A stretch of 59,316 bases of DNA from DATDMG01 sp036518955 (GCA_036518955.1 DATDMG010000248.1:1-59316); one strand, 5' to 3'. Numbered from the stretch's first letter, positions 34,011-42,387 are shown. Made by a program: numbers and translations. Notes: generated from the sequence alone by a model not told the origin.

Positions 34011-34286
34011 ATGCGTCACGCGACCAGAACGCCGGACCGGCTCACCGTGCCGGATCGCATCGGGATGGCCGTGGCCGCGGCACTCGCCGTCCTGCTGGCC
34101 GGTGTGCTCGCCACGGTGCTCTACAACAGCGGCACGGGCTCTCGGGGGGTGCGGGCCGCAGGGGTCTGCGCGGCGATCCCGGTGGGCCGGGTGGGCGTTC
34201 CGGAGCGATCCCTCGATGCCGAGGCGGCAGTGCCACCCGGTAGCAGATCAGAACAAGTTCCACCGAGAGTGCTGCTGAGGTGCTAA
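34011..34286 (+). CDS. Small single-pass membrane protein upstream of the ECF sigma gene
   Basis: The 91-residue product is unrecognised. ATG 34011 is preceded by GAAAGGA at good spacing. A basic N-terminus (MRHATRTPDRLTVPDRIGMA) is followed by one membrane helix at about residues 18-39 (VAAALAVLLAGVLATVLYN) and a short extracytoplasmic tail with two cysteines. It ends ten bases before the sigma gene, so the two are probably cotranscribed. A sensor or regulator role for the sigma factor is speculation. Confidence 0.6.
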   Translation: MRHATRTPDRLTVPDRIGMAVAAALAVLLAGVLATVLYNSGTGSRGVRAAGVCAAIPVGRVGVPERSLDAEAAVPPGSRSEQVPPRVLLRC

Positions 34287-34295
34287 GGATCTGCC

Positions 34296-35837
34296 ATGAC
34301 GCATCGGTCGGCCGCCTTCGTCGGCTGGGACGACGCCAGTCTCGTCGACGCGGCCAGAGGGTCGGCGCCCCACGCCTACGCAGAGTTGTTCGAGCGCTGG
34401 TACGTCCGCTGCTTCGACGTCGCCTGGAACATCGTGCGCAACCGGGAGACCGCGGCGGACGTCGCCCAGGACGCGTTCCTCGCCTGCTGGGAGCACCTTG
34501 CGGACCTCCGGGACCCGGCCGCGTTCGGTGGCTGGGCCCTGCGGACCACCCGGAACCGGGCGCTCCACCGGCTGGAGCGCGAGCGGCTCCGAGCCCACGA
34601 CCCGATCGACACCCAGGAGCCGATGGCGGTCCCAGACCCTGCCGCCGGGCCGGACACCCGCGCGGAGCAGGGCGACCAGCGCGAGCTCGTCTGGACGGCC
34701 GCGGCCGCGCTCGACCCCCGCAACGCCAGCCTGCTCGACCTCCACCTCCGGCACGGGCTCGGACCCGCCGAGATCGCCGGCGAGCTGAGGATCACGTCCA
34801 ACAACGCCAGTCAGCTGCTCTACCGCTTGCGGGGCCAGCTCCGCGACGTCGTGGAGTCGGTCCTGCTCTGGCACCGGGGCCAGCCGGTGTGCCGGGAGCT
34901 CGCGCGGCTTCCAGGGGTCCGGGCGGCGTTCGACGCCGGGTTGGCGGCGGAGATCAAACGGCACCGGCGCCGGTGCACGGCGTGCACCGAGGACCTGGCG
35001 CGCCGCACCCGGCCCGAGGTGCTGTTCTCGTCCCTCCCCGTGGCGGCCGCGGCGGTCGCCCTCAAGGACCAGGTGCGGTCGGCGCTCACCCAGGCCGGGA
35101 TGCCGCTCGCCGCTCCGGCGGCGCAGCCGCCCGCCCTCGGCCTCCTCGGGCGCCTGCCGCGACCGCGGGGGGGCGGGCGGCTCCTGGGCGTGGCCGGCTC
35201 CGGCGCCGCCGCGATGGCGGCGGTCGCGGTCCTCGGATCCGGGCTCGTCCCCGGTCGTTCCGAGTCCGGCAGGTGGGGGAGCGAGTCCGGCGCGGCGGCC
35301 CCCACGGCCAGGCTCGCGGCGGCCCCCACGGCCAGGCTCGCGGCGTCGCCCACCGCCAGGCTCGCGGGGTCGCCCACCGCCAGGCTCGCGGCGTCGCCGG
35401 TGGGCCGGAGGACGCGCTCGCCGAGTGGCGGCTCGTCCGCGTCGTCGGCAGCCGCGCCCACTGCTGCGCCGCCGCCGAGGCGCTCGCCTCCGGCGCCCTC
35501 GCCGCGGCGTGGTCCGGGCGGCGGACCCGGTGGAGGTCAGGGCGGCCGGCCGGAGCAGACCACCGGGCCGGTGGCCGGAAGCACCGGCGGGCACCCGACG
35601 TCACCACCCTCGCCGGTGACGGCCGGGGGAGTCCCCGCGGGGTCGGCCGGGTCGGGGCCGCGGGGTGCCGGACCGGGGGGTGTCGTCGTGGTGGCGGGGG
35701 TCTCGGCCGGCGGGATCGCGGTCCAGGTGGGAGCATGCCCACCGGGCGGTACGGCGGGCGCCGGGGTGGCGGTCGGGCCGAGCGGGGTCCAGGTCGTCGT
35801 CAGCGTCTGCCCGCCCCCTGGTCTGCCCGCCCCGTAG
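34296..35837 (+). CDS. ECF sigma factor fused to a zinc-binding anti-sigma-like segment, membrane helix and disordered tail
   Basis: The 513-residue protein begins as an ECF sigma factor: region 2 at residues 30-70 (AYAELFERWYVRCFDVAWNI; ETAADVAQDAFLACWEHL) and region 4 at about 138-182 (LDPRNASLLDLHLRHGLGPA; ITSNNASQLLYRLRGQL). It then continues with Cys199 and His223-x3-Cys227-x2-Cys230, the pattern of zinc-containing anti-sigma domains, a membrane helix at about 296-316 and a roughly 190-residue Pro/Gly/Ser/Thr tail that would lie outside the cell. The tail carries four 24-base repeats. A sigma factor with a built-in, membrane-held inhibitor is known in some actinobacterial ECF groups; signal and regulon are unknown. 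Confidence 0.85.
   Translation: MTHRSAAFVGWDDASLVDAARGSAPHAYAELFERWYVRCFDVAWNIVRNRETAADVAQDAFLACWEHLADLRDPAAFGGWALRTTRNRALHRLERERLRAHDPIDTQEPMAVPDPAAGPDTRAEQGDQRELVWTAAAALDPRNASLLDLHLRHGLGPAEIAGELRITSNNASQLLYRLRGQLRDVVESVLLWHRGQPVCRELARLPGVRAAFDAGLAAEIKRHRRRCTACTEDLARRTRPEVLFSSLPVAAAAVALKDQVRSALTQAGMPLAAPAAQPPALGLLGRLPRPRGGGRLLGVAGSGAAAMAAVAVLGSGLVPGRSESGRWGSESGAAAPTARLAAAPTARLAASPTARLAGSPTARLAASPVGRRTRSPSGGSSASSAAAPTAAPPPRRSPPAPSPRRGPGGGPGGGQGGRPEQTTGPVAGSTGGHPTSPPSPVTAGGVPAGSAGSGPRGAGPGGVVVVAGVSAGGIAVQVGACPPGGTAGAGVAVGPSGVQVVVSVCPPPGLPAP
35298..35393 (+). repeat. 24-bp tandem repeat in the ECF sigma tail
   Basis: Four 24-base units (35298-35321, 35322-35345, 35346-35369, 35370-35393), the first two identical and the last two slightly diverged, encode the octapeptide (A/S)PTARLA(A/G). 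The repeat keeps frame and lies just beyond the predicted membrane helix. Confidence 0.88.
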
Positions 35838-35846
35838 ATTGGGGGA

Positions 35847-36242
35847 ATGGCCTCGCCGAGTTCGTCGCCCTCGCCGCTCGGGGCGATCATCCGGCGGCAG
35901 CGCGAGTTGGCCGAGCTGCCGATGCGGCAGTTGGCCGCCGCTGTGGGGATCTCGAACCCGTACCTGTCCCAGATCGAACGGGGCCTGCGGGCGCCGTCGG
36001 AGGCCGTCGTCACCGCGATCGCGGATTCCCTGCAGACCACGGTCGACGCCCTCTACGCCGAGGCGGGGTTCGTGCCGCCGTCCGCGGTGGACGGCGACGG
36101 CGACGGCTCCCTCACCCGGGCCATCGCCGCAGCGGCGGAGCTCACCCCGGCGCAGCGGCGGGCGCTGGCCGAGGTGTACCAGGCGTTCGTCGACGCCAAC
36201 GCCGTCCGCCGGCACCGGGCCCAGCAGGCGCGGAGGCGGTAG
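35847..36242 (+). CDS. XRE-family helix-turn-helix regulator
   Basis: The 131-residue protein has an N-terminal Cro/CI-type DNA-binding domain at residues 10-70 (LGAIIRRQRELAELPMRQLA, AAVGISNPYLSQIERGLRAP, SEAVVTAIADSLQTTVDALY) and a helical C-terminus (LTPAQRRALAEVYQAFVDAN). It follows the sigma gene by nine bases and is convergent with the PHA genes. It is a candidate regulator of them, possibly acting at the phasin operator 38677-38704; this link is inference. Confidence 0.85.
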   Translation: MASPSSSPSPLGAIIRRQRELAELPMRQLAAAVGISNPYLSQIERGLRAPSEAVVTAIADSLQTTVDALYAEAGFVPPSAVDGDGDGSLTRAIAAAAELTPAQRRALAEVYQAFVDANAVRRHRAQQARRR

Positions 36243-36266
36243 GGGTGTGCTCCGCCGTCCGCCGGC

Positions 36267-37580
36267 TCACCCGGCGCCGTCAGGGTGCACCCGGTGTCGG
36301 GAACGCGCGGCGATGTCCTCGAAGAGCGGGCGCCAGCACGTCCGCAGCGATTGGTGCCCCATGAAGATGCCGAGGTGGCCGCCGTCGGTGATGAGCCGGC
36401 GGACCTCCTCCTCCGGTGTCGCCGCGAAGTCCGCCAAGGCGAACACCTGGGCCGGTGGCGTGATGTGGTCGTGCGTCCCGGCGAGCAGGTACAGCGGACA
36501 GTGGATCTCGTGCAGGTCCACGTGCCGACCGCCGACGTACAGCCGGTCGTGCAGCAATTCGTTGCGCAGGAACAGGTGCTCGACGATCCAGAGGTAGAAC
36601 GCCCCCGCGATCGGCTGCGTCCACTGGAACCAGTTCTCGAACCGCCGGTACCGCTCCACGTGCCGCTCGTCGTGGACGTGCGCGAGCAGCGCGAGCTGCC
36701 GGTCGATCTCCGCCTCCGGCTGCATGATCTTGAAGCCGGTGAGCATCAGGTCCCCGGGCAGGACGCCGCCGTTCACCGCGATCAGCGCCCGGTACACGTT
36801 CAGCGACCCCAGCGGTGCCAGCACCCGCAGCCAGTCCTGGATGAGCGGCTCGCCGGCGTGGAAGTCGATCGGCGCCCCGGCGATCGACAGGGTGTGCACC
36901 GACTCCGGGTGCAGCGCGGCGTAGATGGTCGCCAACCAGCCTCCCTGGCAGTCGCCGACGAGGTTGACGTGACCGCCGATGTGCTGCACGGCGTCATGGA
37001 CGGCGTCCACGTAGTCCTCGACGGTCGCGTCCCTGGTCTCCCGCGTGGCGCCGATCCAGTCCATCGAATAGACCGGCGCGCAGCCGGCCTCGATCGCCGT
37101 CAGGACCTGCGACTGCCCGGGGGCGTAGTCCACGATGCAGGAGTCGTGCCCGGCCTGCGGCGGCAGCACCAGGGTCGGCACCGTGTCGTGCGGCGCGTTG
37201 TCCGGGTCGACGTGCCGCAGCCGGGCGATCGGGGCGTGCGCCGGATAGGTGCGTACCACGAGGTTCGGGTGCGCCCAGGTCGGCGGGTGGCGCTCGGTGA
37301 CGAGCCGTATCCAGGTGGTCAGGTCGCGGGCGACGTCCACCGCCCCGGCGCGGCGCTCCACCAGGCTCGCCAGGTAGTCCGCCGAGCTGGTGAGCATCGT
37401 GCCGAAGATCTCGTACATGGACTCCAGCCCGGCGTCCAGGATGCCCGGCGGCGGCCCGAGGGTGCGGACCGGTGGGCGCACGGTCGGCGTCCTCTTGACC
37501 TTGGTCGTCCCGGCGGCCCGGCGCTCCTCGGTCCTGCGCTGCGTCGGGGTGCGCGGACGCGGCGCGGCACCGGTACTCAT
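36267..37580 (-). CDS. PhaC-related alpha/beta hydrolase (PHA synthase or depolymerase-like)
   Basis: The 437-residue protein has the alpha/beta fold of PHA synthases with the lipase-like box VGDCQGGWLA (Cys211 nucleophile), an Asp in AGTHDHITPP and His in DGGHLGIFMG completing a Cys-Asp-His triad. A basic disordered N-terminus (residues 1-45) precedes GILDAGLESMYEIFGTMLTS. It differs clearly from the shorter PhaC at 39.7-40.8 kb. It may be a second synthase, or a thiolysing or mobilising enzyme. The start overlaps the stop of the 3-hydroxybutyrate dehydrogenase gene (ATGA), indicating one operon. Confidence 0.85.
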   Translation of the reverse strand: MSTGAAPRPRTPTQRRTEERRAAGTTKVKRTPTVRPPVRTLGPPPGILDAGLESMYEIFGTMLTSSADYLASLVERRAGAVDVARDLTTWIRLVTERHPPTWAHPNLVVRTYPAHAPIARLRHVDPDNAPHDTVPTLVLPPQAGHDSCIVDYAPGQSQVLTAIEAGCAPVYSMDWIGATRETRDATVEDYVDAVHDAVQHIGGHVNLVGDCQGGWLATIYAALHPESVHTLSIAGAPIDFHAGEPLIQDWLRVLAPLGSLNVYRALIAVNGGVLPGDLMLTGFKIMQPEAEIDRQLALLAHVHDERHVERYRRFENWFQWTQPIAGAFYLWIVEHLFLRNELLHDRLYVGGRHVDLHEIHCPLYLLAGTHDHITPPAQVFALADFAATPEEEVRRLITDGGHLGIFMGHQSLRTCWRPLFEDIAARSRHRVHPDGAG

Positions 37581-38335
37581 CGCGCCGTCCAGCCCAGGTC
37601 CATCGGGACGGCGACCCCGGTCACCGAACCGCCGAAGGGTCCGACGAGAAAGGCCGCCATCTCGGCCACCTCCTCCGGTTCGACGAGCCGCTTGACGGCC
37701 TGCGGCGCCAGTATCACCTGTTCCAGGACCTCGTCCTCGCGCAGGTTGTGCACACGCGCCTGACTGGCGATCTGCGCCTCGACCAACGGCGTGCGCACGT
37801 ACGCGGGGCAGAGGGCCGATGCCGTGACGCCGACGGGAGCGCCCTCCAGGGCGAGCGTGCGGACCAGGCCGATCACACCGTGCTTGGCCGAGACGTAGCC
37901 CGCCTTGAACGGGGACGCCGCCAGGGCGTGCGCCGACGCGACGATGACGATGCGACCCCGCCCGGACGTGACCAGCGCCGGCCAGGCGTACTTCGCCAGC
38001 AGGAACGGGCTGGTGAGCAGGATGGCCAGCAGGGCGTCCCAGCGGTCCTCGGGGAAGTCGGCGATCGGCGCGACGTGCTGGAAGCCTGCGTTCGGCACCA
38101 TGATGTCGAGCCGGCCGAAACGTTCCAGCGCCGCGTCGACGGCGGCCCGGTTGCCCTCTCGGGTGGCCAGGTCCGCGGCGAACGGGATCCCCGGCCCGTC
38201 CGCCGCGGGGTTCAGGTCGACGGCCAGGACGTCGATGCCGTCCTTGGCCAACCGGGTCGCGATCGCCGCGCCGATCCCGCTGGCGGCCCCGGTGACGACG
38301 GCGGCGCGTCGGCCGCTGTACCCGTTGTCGCTCAT
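37577..38335 (-). CDS. bdhA: 3-hydroxybutyrate dehydrogenase (SDR family)
   Basis: This SDR enzyme would oxidise 3-hydroxybutyrate from PHA breakdown to acetoacetate with NAD+. The 252 residues show the nucleotide motif VTGAASGIGAAIA, NAG in VPNAGFQHVAPIADFPEDRW, and the catalytic Ser/Tyr/Lys in IVIVASAHALAASPFKAGYV SAKHG. The stretch CPAYVRTPLVEAQIASQARV and the C-terminal MDLGWTAR match BdhA rather than acetoacetyl-CoA reductase. It is coupled to the downstream PhaC-like gene and lies 11 bases after the phasin gene. Confidence 0.88.
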   Translation of the reverse strand: MSDNGYSGRRAAVVTGAASGIGAAIATRLAKDGIDVLAVDLNPAADGPGIPFAADLATREGNRAAVDAALERFGRLDIMVPNAGFQHVAPIADFPEDRWDALLAILLTSPFLLAKYAWPALVTSGRGRIVIVASAHALAASPFKAGYVSAKHGVIGLVRTLALEGAPVGVTASALCPAYVRTPLVEAQIASQARVHNLREDEVLEQVILAPQAVKRLVEPEEVAEMAAFLVGPFGGSVTGVAVPMDLGWTAR

Positions 38336-38346
38336 CGCCGGGTCGC

Positions 38347-38646
38347 TCAGCTCAACAGCTCGCGGGCCGCCTTCGTGTAGGCGGCGCTGAGGTCACGGAC
38401 GAACGCCGCGTGCGTCTGGGCGAGGGCCGACACCCACTCCAGCTGGCTCGCTCCGGCAACCTTCTCCTCGAAGTCGACCATGCTGGTCAGTGCCTTCTCG
38501 TAGGCGTCCAGAGTGGTGTTTCCGGCTGCCTTGGCGCTCTCGATCAGGCGTTCGTTGAGCGCCCGGATCCGCTGCGCCGCTTCCTCGTACGGGCCGAGGT
38601 CCAGGCCGAGCGGGCGCTCCTGGGAGGTGGGATTCGTGCTGGTCAT
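38347..38646 (-). CDS. phaP: Phasin (PHA granule-associated protein)
   Basis: Phasins coat PHA granules and control their size. The 99-residue helical, amphipathic protein reads YEEAAQRIRALNERLIESAK, NTTLDAYEKALTSMVDFEEK, then WVSALAQTHAAFVRDLSAAY TKAAREL, typical of the phasin domain. ATG 38646 has an AGGAGG ribosome site and a triple half-site operator upstream. It heads the minus-strand unit phasin-bdhA-PhaC-like. Confidence 0.88.
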   Translation of the reverse strand: MTSTNPTSQERPLGLDLGPYEEAAQRIRALNERLIESAKAAGNTTLDAYEKALTSMVDFEEKVAGASQLEWVSALAQTHAAFVRDLSAAYTKAARELLS

Positions 38647-38676
38647 CGAGGCCTCCTTGACGTCATGTCCGCTGAC

Positions 38677-38704
38677 GTTAGCAATATGCTGCTAACCTGC
38701 TAAC
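38677..38704 (-). promoter_or_regulatory. Triple TTAGCA operator before the phasin gene
   Basis: GTTAGCA (38677-38683) and TGCTAAC (38690-38696) form a perfect dyad with a 6-base spacer, and a second TGCTAAC (38698-38704) follows in tandem. The elements lie 30-60 bases before the phasin start in otherwise GC-rich DNA and probably overlap its promoter. They look like the operator of a granule-responsive repressor. Confidence 0.65.
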
Positions 38705-38724
38705 GGTGGTGCGTGTCTGCTGGC

Positions 38725-39579
38725 TCACATGTGCGAGCCACCGTTGATCCCCCAGACCTGCCCGGTGATGTAGCCCGACGCGTCCGCGGCGATGAAGTGG
38801 ACGACGCGGGCGATCTCGTCGGGTTCGGCCAGCCGGCCCACCGGGATCCCGGCCTTGATGCGCTCCATCACCTTCTCCGGGATGGACCCGACCATCTCGG
38901 TCCGCACATACCCCGGGGTCACGCAGTTGACCGTGATCCCCATCGGGTTGTTCTCGAATCTCCCGTTGCGCTGCAACTGGAACTGCGCCTCCCGCGCCAG
39001 GGTTCGGGTGAGGCCGAACAGGCCGGACTTCGATGCCGCGTAGTTCGCCTGGCCGATCGCGCCGACCTCGCCGATGAGCGACGAGACGAAGACGATCCGG
39101 CCGGTGCCGCGCTCGACCATGTGTGCGAGAGCCGCCTGGGAGAGGTAGAACGCGCCGGACAGGTTCACGGCGATGACCTTGTTCCAGTCCTCGTCCGACA
39201 TGCTCGTCACGATGCGGTCGATGGTGATCCCGGCGTTGCAGATCAGGATGTCCAGCCGGTCGTGCTGCTCGATGACTTCCGTCACCGCACGGCGGCAGTC
39301 GTCGCCGACGCCGATGTTCCCCTTGTGCATGGTGAGCTTGACCCCGTCGCTCAGGTGCTGGGCCCGGAAGTCGGCGGCGAAGGCGTGCGCGGCCTCGTCG
39401 TTGCTGCTGTAGCCGACCGCGATCGCGGCGCCCTGGTCGGCCAGGCTGCGCGCGATCGCGGCGCCGATCCCGCGCGTCCCGCCGGTGACGAACGCGACGC
39501 GCCCCGCCAGCCTGCCGCGGTCGGCATGCAGGGCCGAGACGTCCCGGTGGCGTGCTGCGGTGGTCTCTGCGGTGGTCAT
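38725..39579 (-). CDS. phaB: Acetoacetyl-CoA reductase (SDR family)
   Basis: It would reduce acetoacetyl-CoA to (R)-3-hydroxybutyryl-CoA, the PHA monomer, with NADPH. The start chosen is ATG 39579 (MTTAETTAARH), giving 284 residues. Motifs: VTGGTRGIGAAIARSLADQG, LICNAGITIDRIVTSMSDED, and the Ser-Tyr-Lys triad in IVFVSSLIGEVGAIGQANYA ASKSG. NCVTPGYVRTEMVGSIPEKV and GYITGQVWGINGGSHM are PhaB/FabG-type. It sits between phaC and the phasin gene. An insert around ENNPMGIT is slightly unusual. Confidence 0.9.
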   Translation of the reverse strand: MTTAETTAARHRDVSALHADRGRLAGRVAFVTGGTRGIGAAIARSLADQGAAIAVGYSSNDEAAHAFAADFRAQHLSDGVKLTMHKGNIGVGDDCRRAVTEVIEQHDRLDILICNAGITIDRIVTSMSDEDWNKVIAVNLSGAFYLSQAALAHMVERGTGRIVFVSSLIGEVGAIGQANYAASKSGLFGLTRTLAREAQFQLQRNGRFENNPMGITVNCVTPGYVRTEMVGSIPEKVMERIKAGIPVGRLAEPDEIARVVHFIAADASGYITGQVWGINGGSHM

Positions 39580-39690
39580 CAGGGGTGTTCCTCTCCAGGA
39601 GGCGGGGATGCGGAACGTTCGGACGACGGTCGGCGGCGGACGCACGGGCGGCACCGGAGATTGACGCCGAGCCGGCCGACGTGTGGCGGG

Positions 39691-40785
39691 TCAGGCGTGG
39701 GAGCGCCCGGCGAGCCACTCGGCGAGGTCGGGCCAGATCTGCGACCTTGCCCTGGACCCGGCCATCAGGCCGATGTGACCGCCGGTGCGGTCGAAGTGCG
39801 TGACGTCCTGGGAGCCGAGCATCGTCAGGAACGGGACGGTGCCCGCCCTCGGGGCGATGTGGTCGGCGTCGGCCGTCACGACCAGGACCGCCTGGCGGCG
39901 GATCCGGGAGAAGTCGACCCGCTGCCCCCGCAGCAGCATGGTGCCCTCGACGAGAGCGTTCTGCCGGTACAGCGCGACGATCCACTCCCGGTAGGCGGTG
40001 CCCGGGAACGGCGGGTTGGTGCCGACCCACTTCGCCATCGCCTGGTAGGCGAGGCGGTCGACGGTGCCGGTGTGCACCGACTCCACCAGCTTGCGCCGCG
40101 TGGTCACGTGGTTGGTCACCGGCTTGAGCAGCTTGTTCGCGACGTCGATGAGGGCGCCCGGCACCGCGCCGTTCGACACCATCACGTCGACGTCGAACCC
40201 CGGACGGTCCACCCACTGCCGGTACGTGCTGCCGCGGGTGTCGATCGGCATGGTGAGGACGACGAGGTTGCGGACCGGGCCCTGCGGGTACAGTGCGGTG
40301 TGCATCGCGGCGAGCGTCGCCCCCATGCACCAGCCGATCAGGCTGACCTCGTGTTGCCCGCTGGCGCGCGCCGTCTCGCGGATCGCCCGGTGCAGTTCGT
40401 CGCAGACGTAGTCGGCGAGGCCGAGGTCGTCGTCCTCCTCGCCGGGCACGCCCCAGTCCAGGAGGAAGACGTCGAACCCCTCGTCGAGCAGGAACTCCAC
40501 GAACGAGTGACCCGGGCGGAGGTCGAAGATGTCGGGCCGGTTGATCAGCGCGAACACCAGCAGGATCGGGACGGCGTGCTCGCGGCGGTCGCTGTGGTAG
40601 CGGTACAGGGTCGTCTTGCGGTGCGTCCAGACGACCTGCCGTGGGGTGGCCCCGATGACGGCGTCGTCGGTGGTGAGCATGATGTTCGTGGTCCGCAGCA
40701 GGGTCATCGGGAGGCGCGCCGTCTGCCGCACGGTGTCCACCGCCGCCGCAACGGCCGCTGTCGCCGGGCCCAGCGGGCCGGTCAC
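39691..40785 (-). CDS. phaC: Class III-like PHA synthase PhaC
   Basis: PhaC polymerises hydroxyacyl-CoA into PHA. At 364 residues it has the length of class III/IV synthases. The lipase-like box SLIGWCMGATLAA contains Cys153; Asp is in TADADHIAP and His in TGGHIGLM. Further PhaC features are VPILLVFALINRPDIFDLRP, DVFLLDWGVPGEEDDDLGLA DYV and NKLLKPVTNHV. Such synthases need a small partner (PhaE or PhaR); the gene directly upstream is the obvious candidate, overlapping by GTGA. Confidence 0.94.
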   Translation of the reverse strand: MTGPLGPATAAVAAAVDTVRQTARLPMTLLRTTNIMLTTDDAVIGATPRQVVWTHRKTTLYRYHSDRREHAVPILLVFALINRPDIFDLRPGHSFVEFLLDEGFDVFLLDWGVPGEEDDDLGLADYVCDELHRAIRETARASGQHEVSLIGWCMGATLAAMHTALYPQGPVRNLVVLTMPIDTRGSTYRQWVDRPGFDVDVMVSNGAVPGALIDVANKLLKPVTNHVTTRRKLVESVHTGTVDRLAYQAMAKWVGTNPPFPGTAYREWIVALYRQNALVEGTMLLRGQRVDFSRIRRQAVLVVTADADHIAPRAGTVPFLTMLGSQDVTHFDRTGGHIGLMAGSRARSQIWPDLAEWLAGRSHA

Positions 40786-41129
40786 GGCGCCGGGGCCTTC
40801 TCGTGGGTGAGCTGCTCCTGCACGGACTCGACCGCCTGCAGGAGCCGCTCGAGCTTGTCCTCGGTCCGGGCCAGTTGACGCGCCAGGTCGGTGACGTCCT
40901 GTCGGGCGGCCAGCCGGGTGGACCGGACCATCCGGTCCACCGAGCCGTTGACGATCCGCGTCAGCGCCATCACGTTCGTGGCCGTGGTGGCGAGCAGATC
41001 GGCGAACCCGTTGGTGGCCACCACGTGGTCGAGGGCGGCGGCCAGCTGCGCCTCGAACTGTTCGTACGCCCGGTAGGCCGTGGCCAGTGGGGTGGCCAGT
41101 GGGGTGGTGCCCTCGGCCACCTGGATCAC
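40782..41129 (-). CDS. Small helical protein, probable PhaE/PhaR-type synthase partner
   Basis: The 115-residue protein runs from GTG 41129 (overlapping the thiolase stop) to a stop that overlaps the phaC start, so thiolase, this gene and phaC are translationally coupled. It is helical: YRAYEQFEAQLAAALDHVVA, NGFADLLATTATNVMALTRI and a C-terminal coiled coil (LARQLARTEDKLERLLQAVE). I do not recognise a named family; size, coiled coil and coupling match the small activating subunit of class III/IV synthases. Confidence 0.7.
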   Translation of the reverse strand: MIQVAEGTTPLATPLATAYRAYEQFEAQLAAALDHVVATNGFADLLATTATNVMALTRIVNGSVDRMVRSTRLAARQDVTDLARQLARTEDKLERLLQAVESVQEQLTHEKAPAP

Positions 41130-42328
41130 TCCCGTTCGAACAGCGCAGCGATCCCCTGACCGCCTCCGATGCACATCGTGACGACCGCGTACCGGCCCCC
41201 GCTCCGGGCCAGCTCGTGCAGTGCCTTGACCACGAGGATGGCGCCGGTGGCGCCGATCGGGTGCCCGAGCCCGACGCCGCTGCCGTTCGGATTGGTCTTC
41301 TCGTCGGGCAGGCCGAGATCCCGGGAGACGGCGAGCGCCTGCGCCGCGAAGGCTTCGTTCACCTCGAAGACATCGATCTGGTCCAGGGCCAGTCCGGTCC
41401 GCTCGAGCAGGGCACCCACGGCCGGCACCGGCCCGATCCCCATGTACCTCGGGTCCACCGCGACGTGGCTGTACGCGATCAGGCGGCCCATCGGTTCCGC
41501 GCCGCGCGCGGCGGCGGCGTCGCGGGTGGCGAGGACGACGGCGGCCGCGGCGTCGTTGACGCCGGAGGCGTTGCCGGCGGTGACCGTCCCGTCCTTGGCG
41601 AAGGCGGGACGCAGCCGCGCCAGGTCCTCGATCGACACGTCGGGCCGGACGTGTTCATCGGCCTCGATGACGGTGGTGCCCTTGCGGCCCTTGATCTCGA
41701 AGGGGACGATCTGCTCCTTGAAGCGGCCCTGCGCGGCGGCCGCGGCAGCCCGCCGGTGGCTCTGTACGGCCAGGGCGTCCTGGTCCTCCCGAGAGATCTG
41801 CCACCTGCTCGCGATGTTCTCGGCGGTGACCCCCATGTGGACGGAGTCGAACGGGTCGGTGAGCGCGGCGATCATCGCGTCGACCGTTCTGCCGTTCCCC
41901 ATCCGCTGCCCCCAGCGCTGGTCGGGCAGCCAGTACTGGGCGCGGCTCATCGACTCGGCACCGCCGGCGACGGCGACCTCCGCCTCGTCGAGCGTGAGCG
42001 TCTGCGCGGCGCTGACGACGGCCTGCAGGCCGGAGCCGCAGAGGCGGTTCACGGTCAGGGCGGGGGTGCTCTGCGGCAGCCCGCCGTTCAGCGCGGCGAC
42101 CCGGGCCAGGTACATGTCCCGACCCTCGGTGTGGATGACGTTGCCGAAGACGACGTGACCGACGGCAGCCGGTTCGACGTCCGCGCGCTTGACGGCCTCC
42201 CGGACGACGTGCGCCGCGAGATCGGTGGGTGGCACGTCCTTGAGGCTCCCGCCGTACTTGCCGATCGCGGTACGCACGGCGGACAGGACGAGGACGTCAC
42301 GACCGGTGCGGGACGAGGTATTTGCCAC
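41126..42328 (-). CDS. phaA: Acetyl-CoA C-acetyltransferase (thiolase)
   Basis: It condenses two acetyl-CoA to acetoacetyl-CoA, the first step of PHB synthesis. The start GTG 42328 has an AGGAGG ribosome site, giving 400 residues. Active-site Cys97 is in VNRLCGSG, His in GVGLGHPIGATGA and the second Cys in VTMCIGGGQG. The N-terminal VLVLSAVRTAIGKYGGSLKD and GGAESMSRAQYWLPDQRWG are typical. A dyad at 42359-42387 lies in its upstream region. Confidence 0.95.
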   Translation of the reverse strand: MANTSSRTGRDVLVLSAVRTAIGKYGGSLKDVPPTDLAAHVVREAVKRADVEPAAVGHVVFGNVIHTEGRDMYLARVAALNGGLPQSTPALTVNRLCGSGLQAVVSAAQTLTLDEAEVAVAGGAESMSRAQYWLPDQRWGQRMGNGRTVDAMIAALTDPFDSVHMGVTAENIASRWQISREDQDALAVQSHRRAAAAAAQGRFKEQIVPFEIKGRKGTTVIEADEHVRPDVSIEDLARLRPAFAKDGTVTAGNASGVNDAAAAVVLATRDAAAARGAEPMGRLIAYSHVAVDPRYMGIGPVPAVGALLERTGLALDQIDVFEVNEAFAAQALAVSRDLGLPDEKTNPNGSGVGLGHPIGATGAILVVKALHELARSGGRYAVVTMCIGGGQGIAALFERE

Positions 42329-42358
42329 GGTTTCCTCCTGTCGAGATGCCCTGGTGAG

Positions 42359-42387
42359 CCTTGTTGGTCCGTTCCGTCCGGACAAGG
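42359..42387 (-). promoter_or_regulatory. Dyad in the thiolase upstream region
   Basis: CCTTGT (42359-42364) and ACAAGG (42382-42387) bracket an imperfect inner CCG/CGG dyad, 31-59 bases before the thiolase start. It could be an operator; it is unrelated to the TTAGCA phasin site. Confidence 0.3.
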
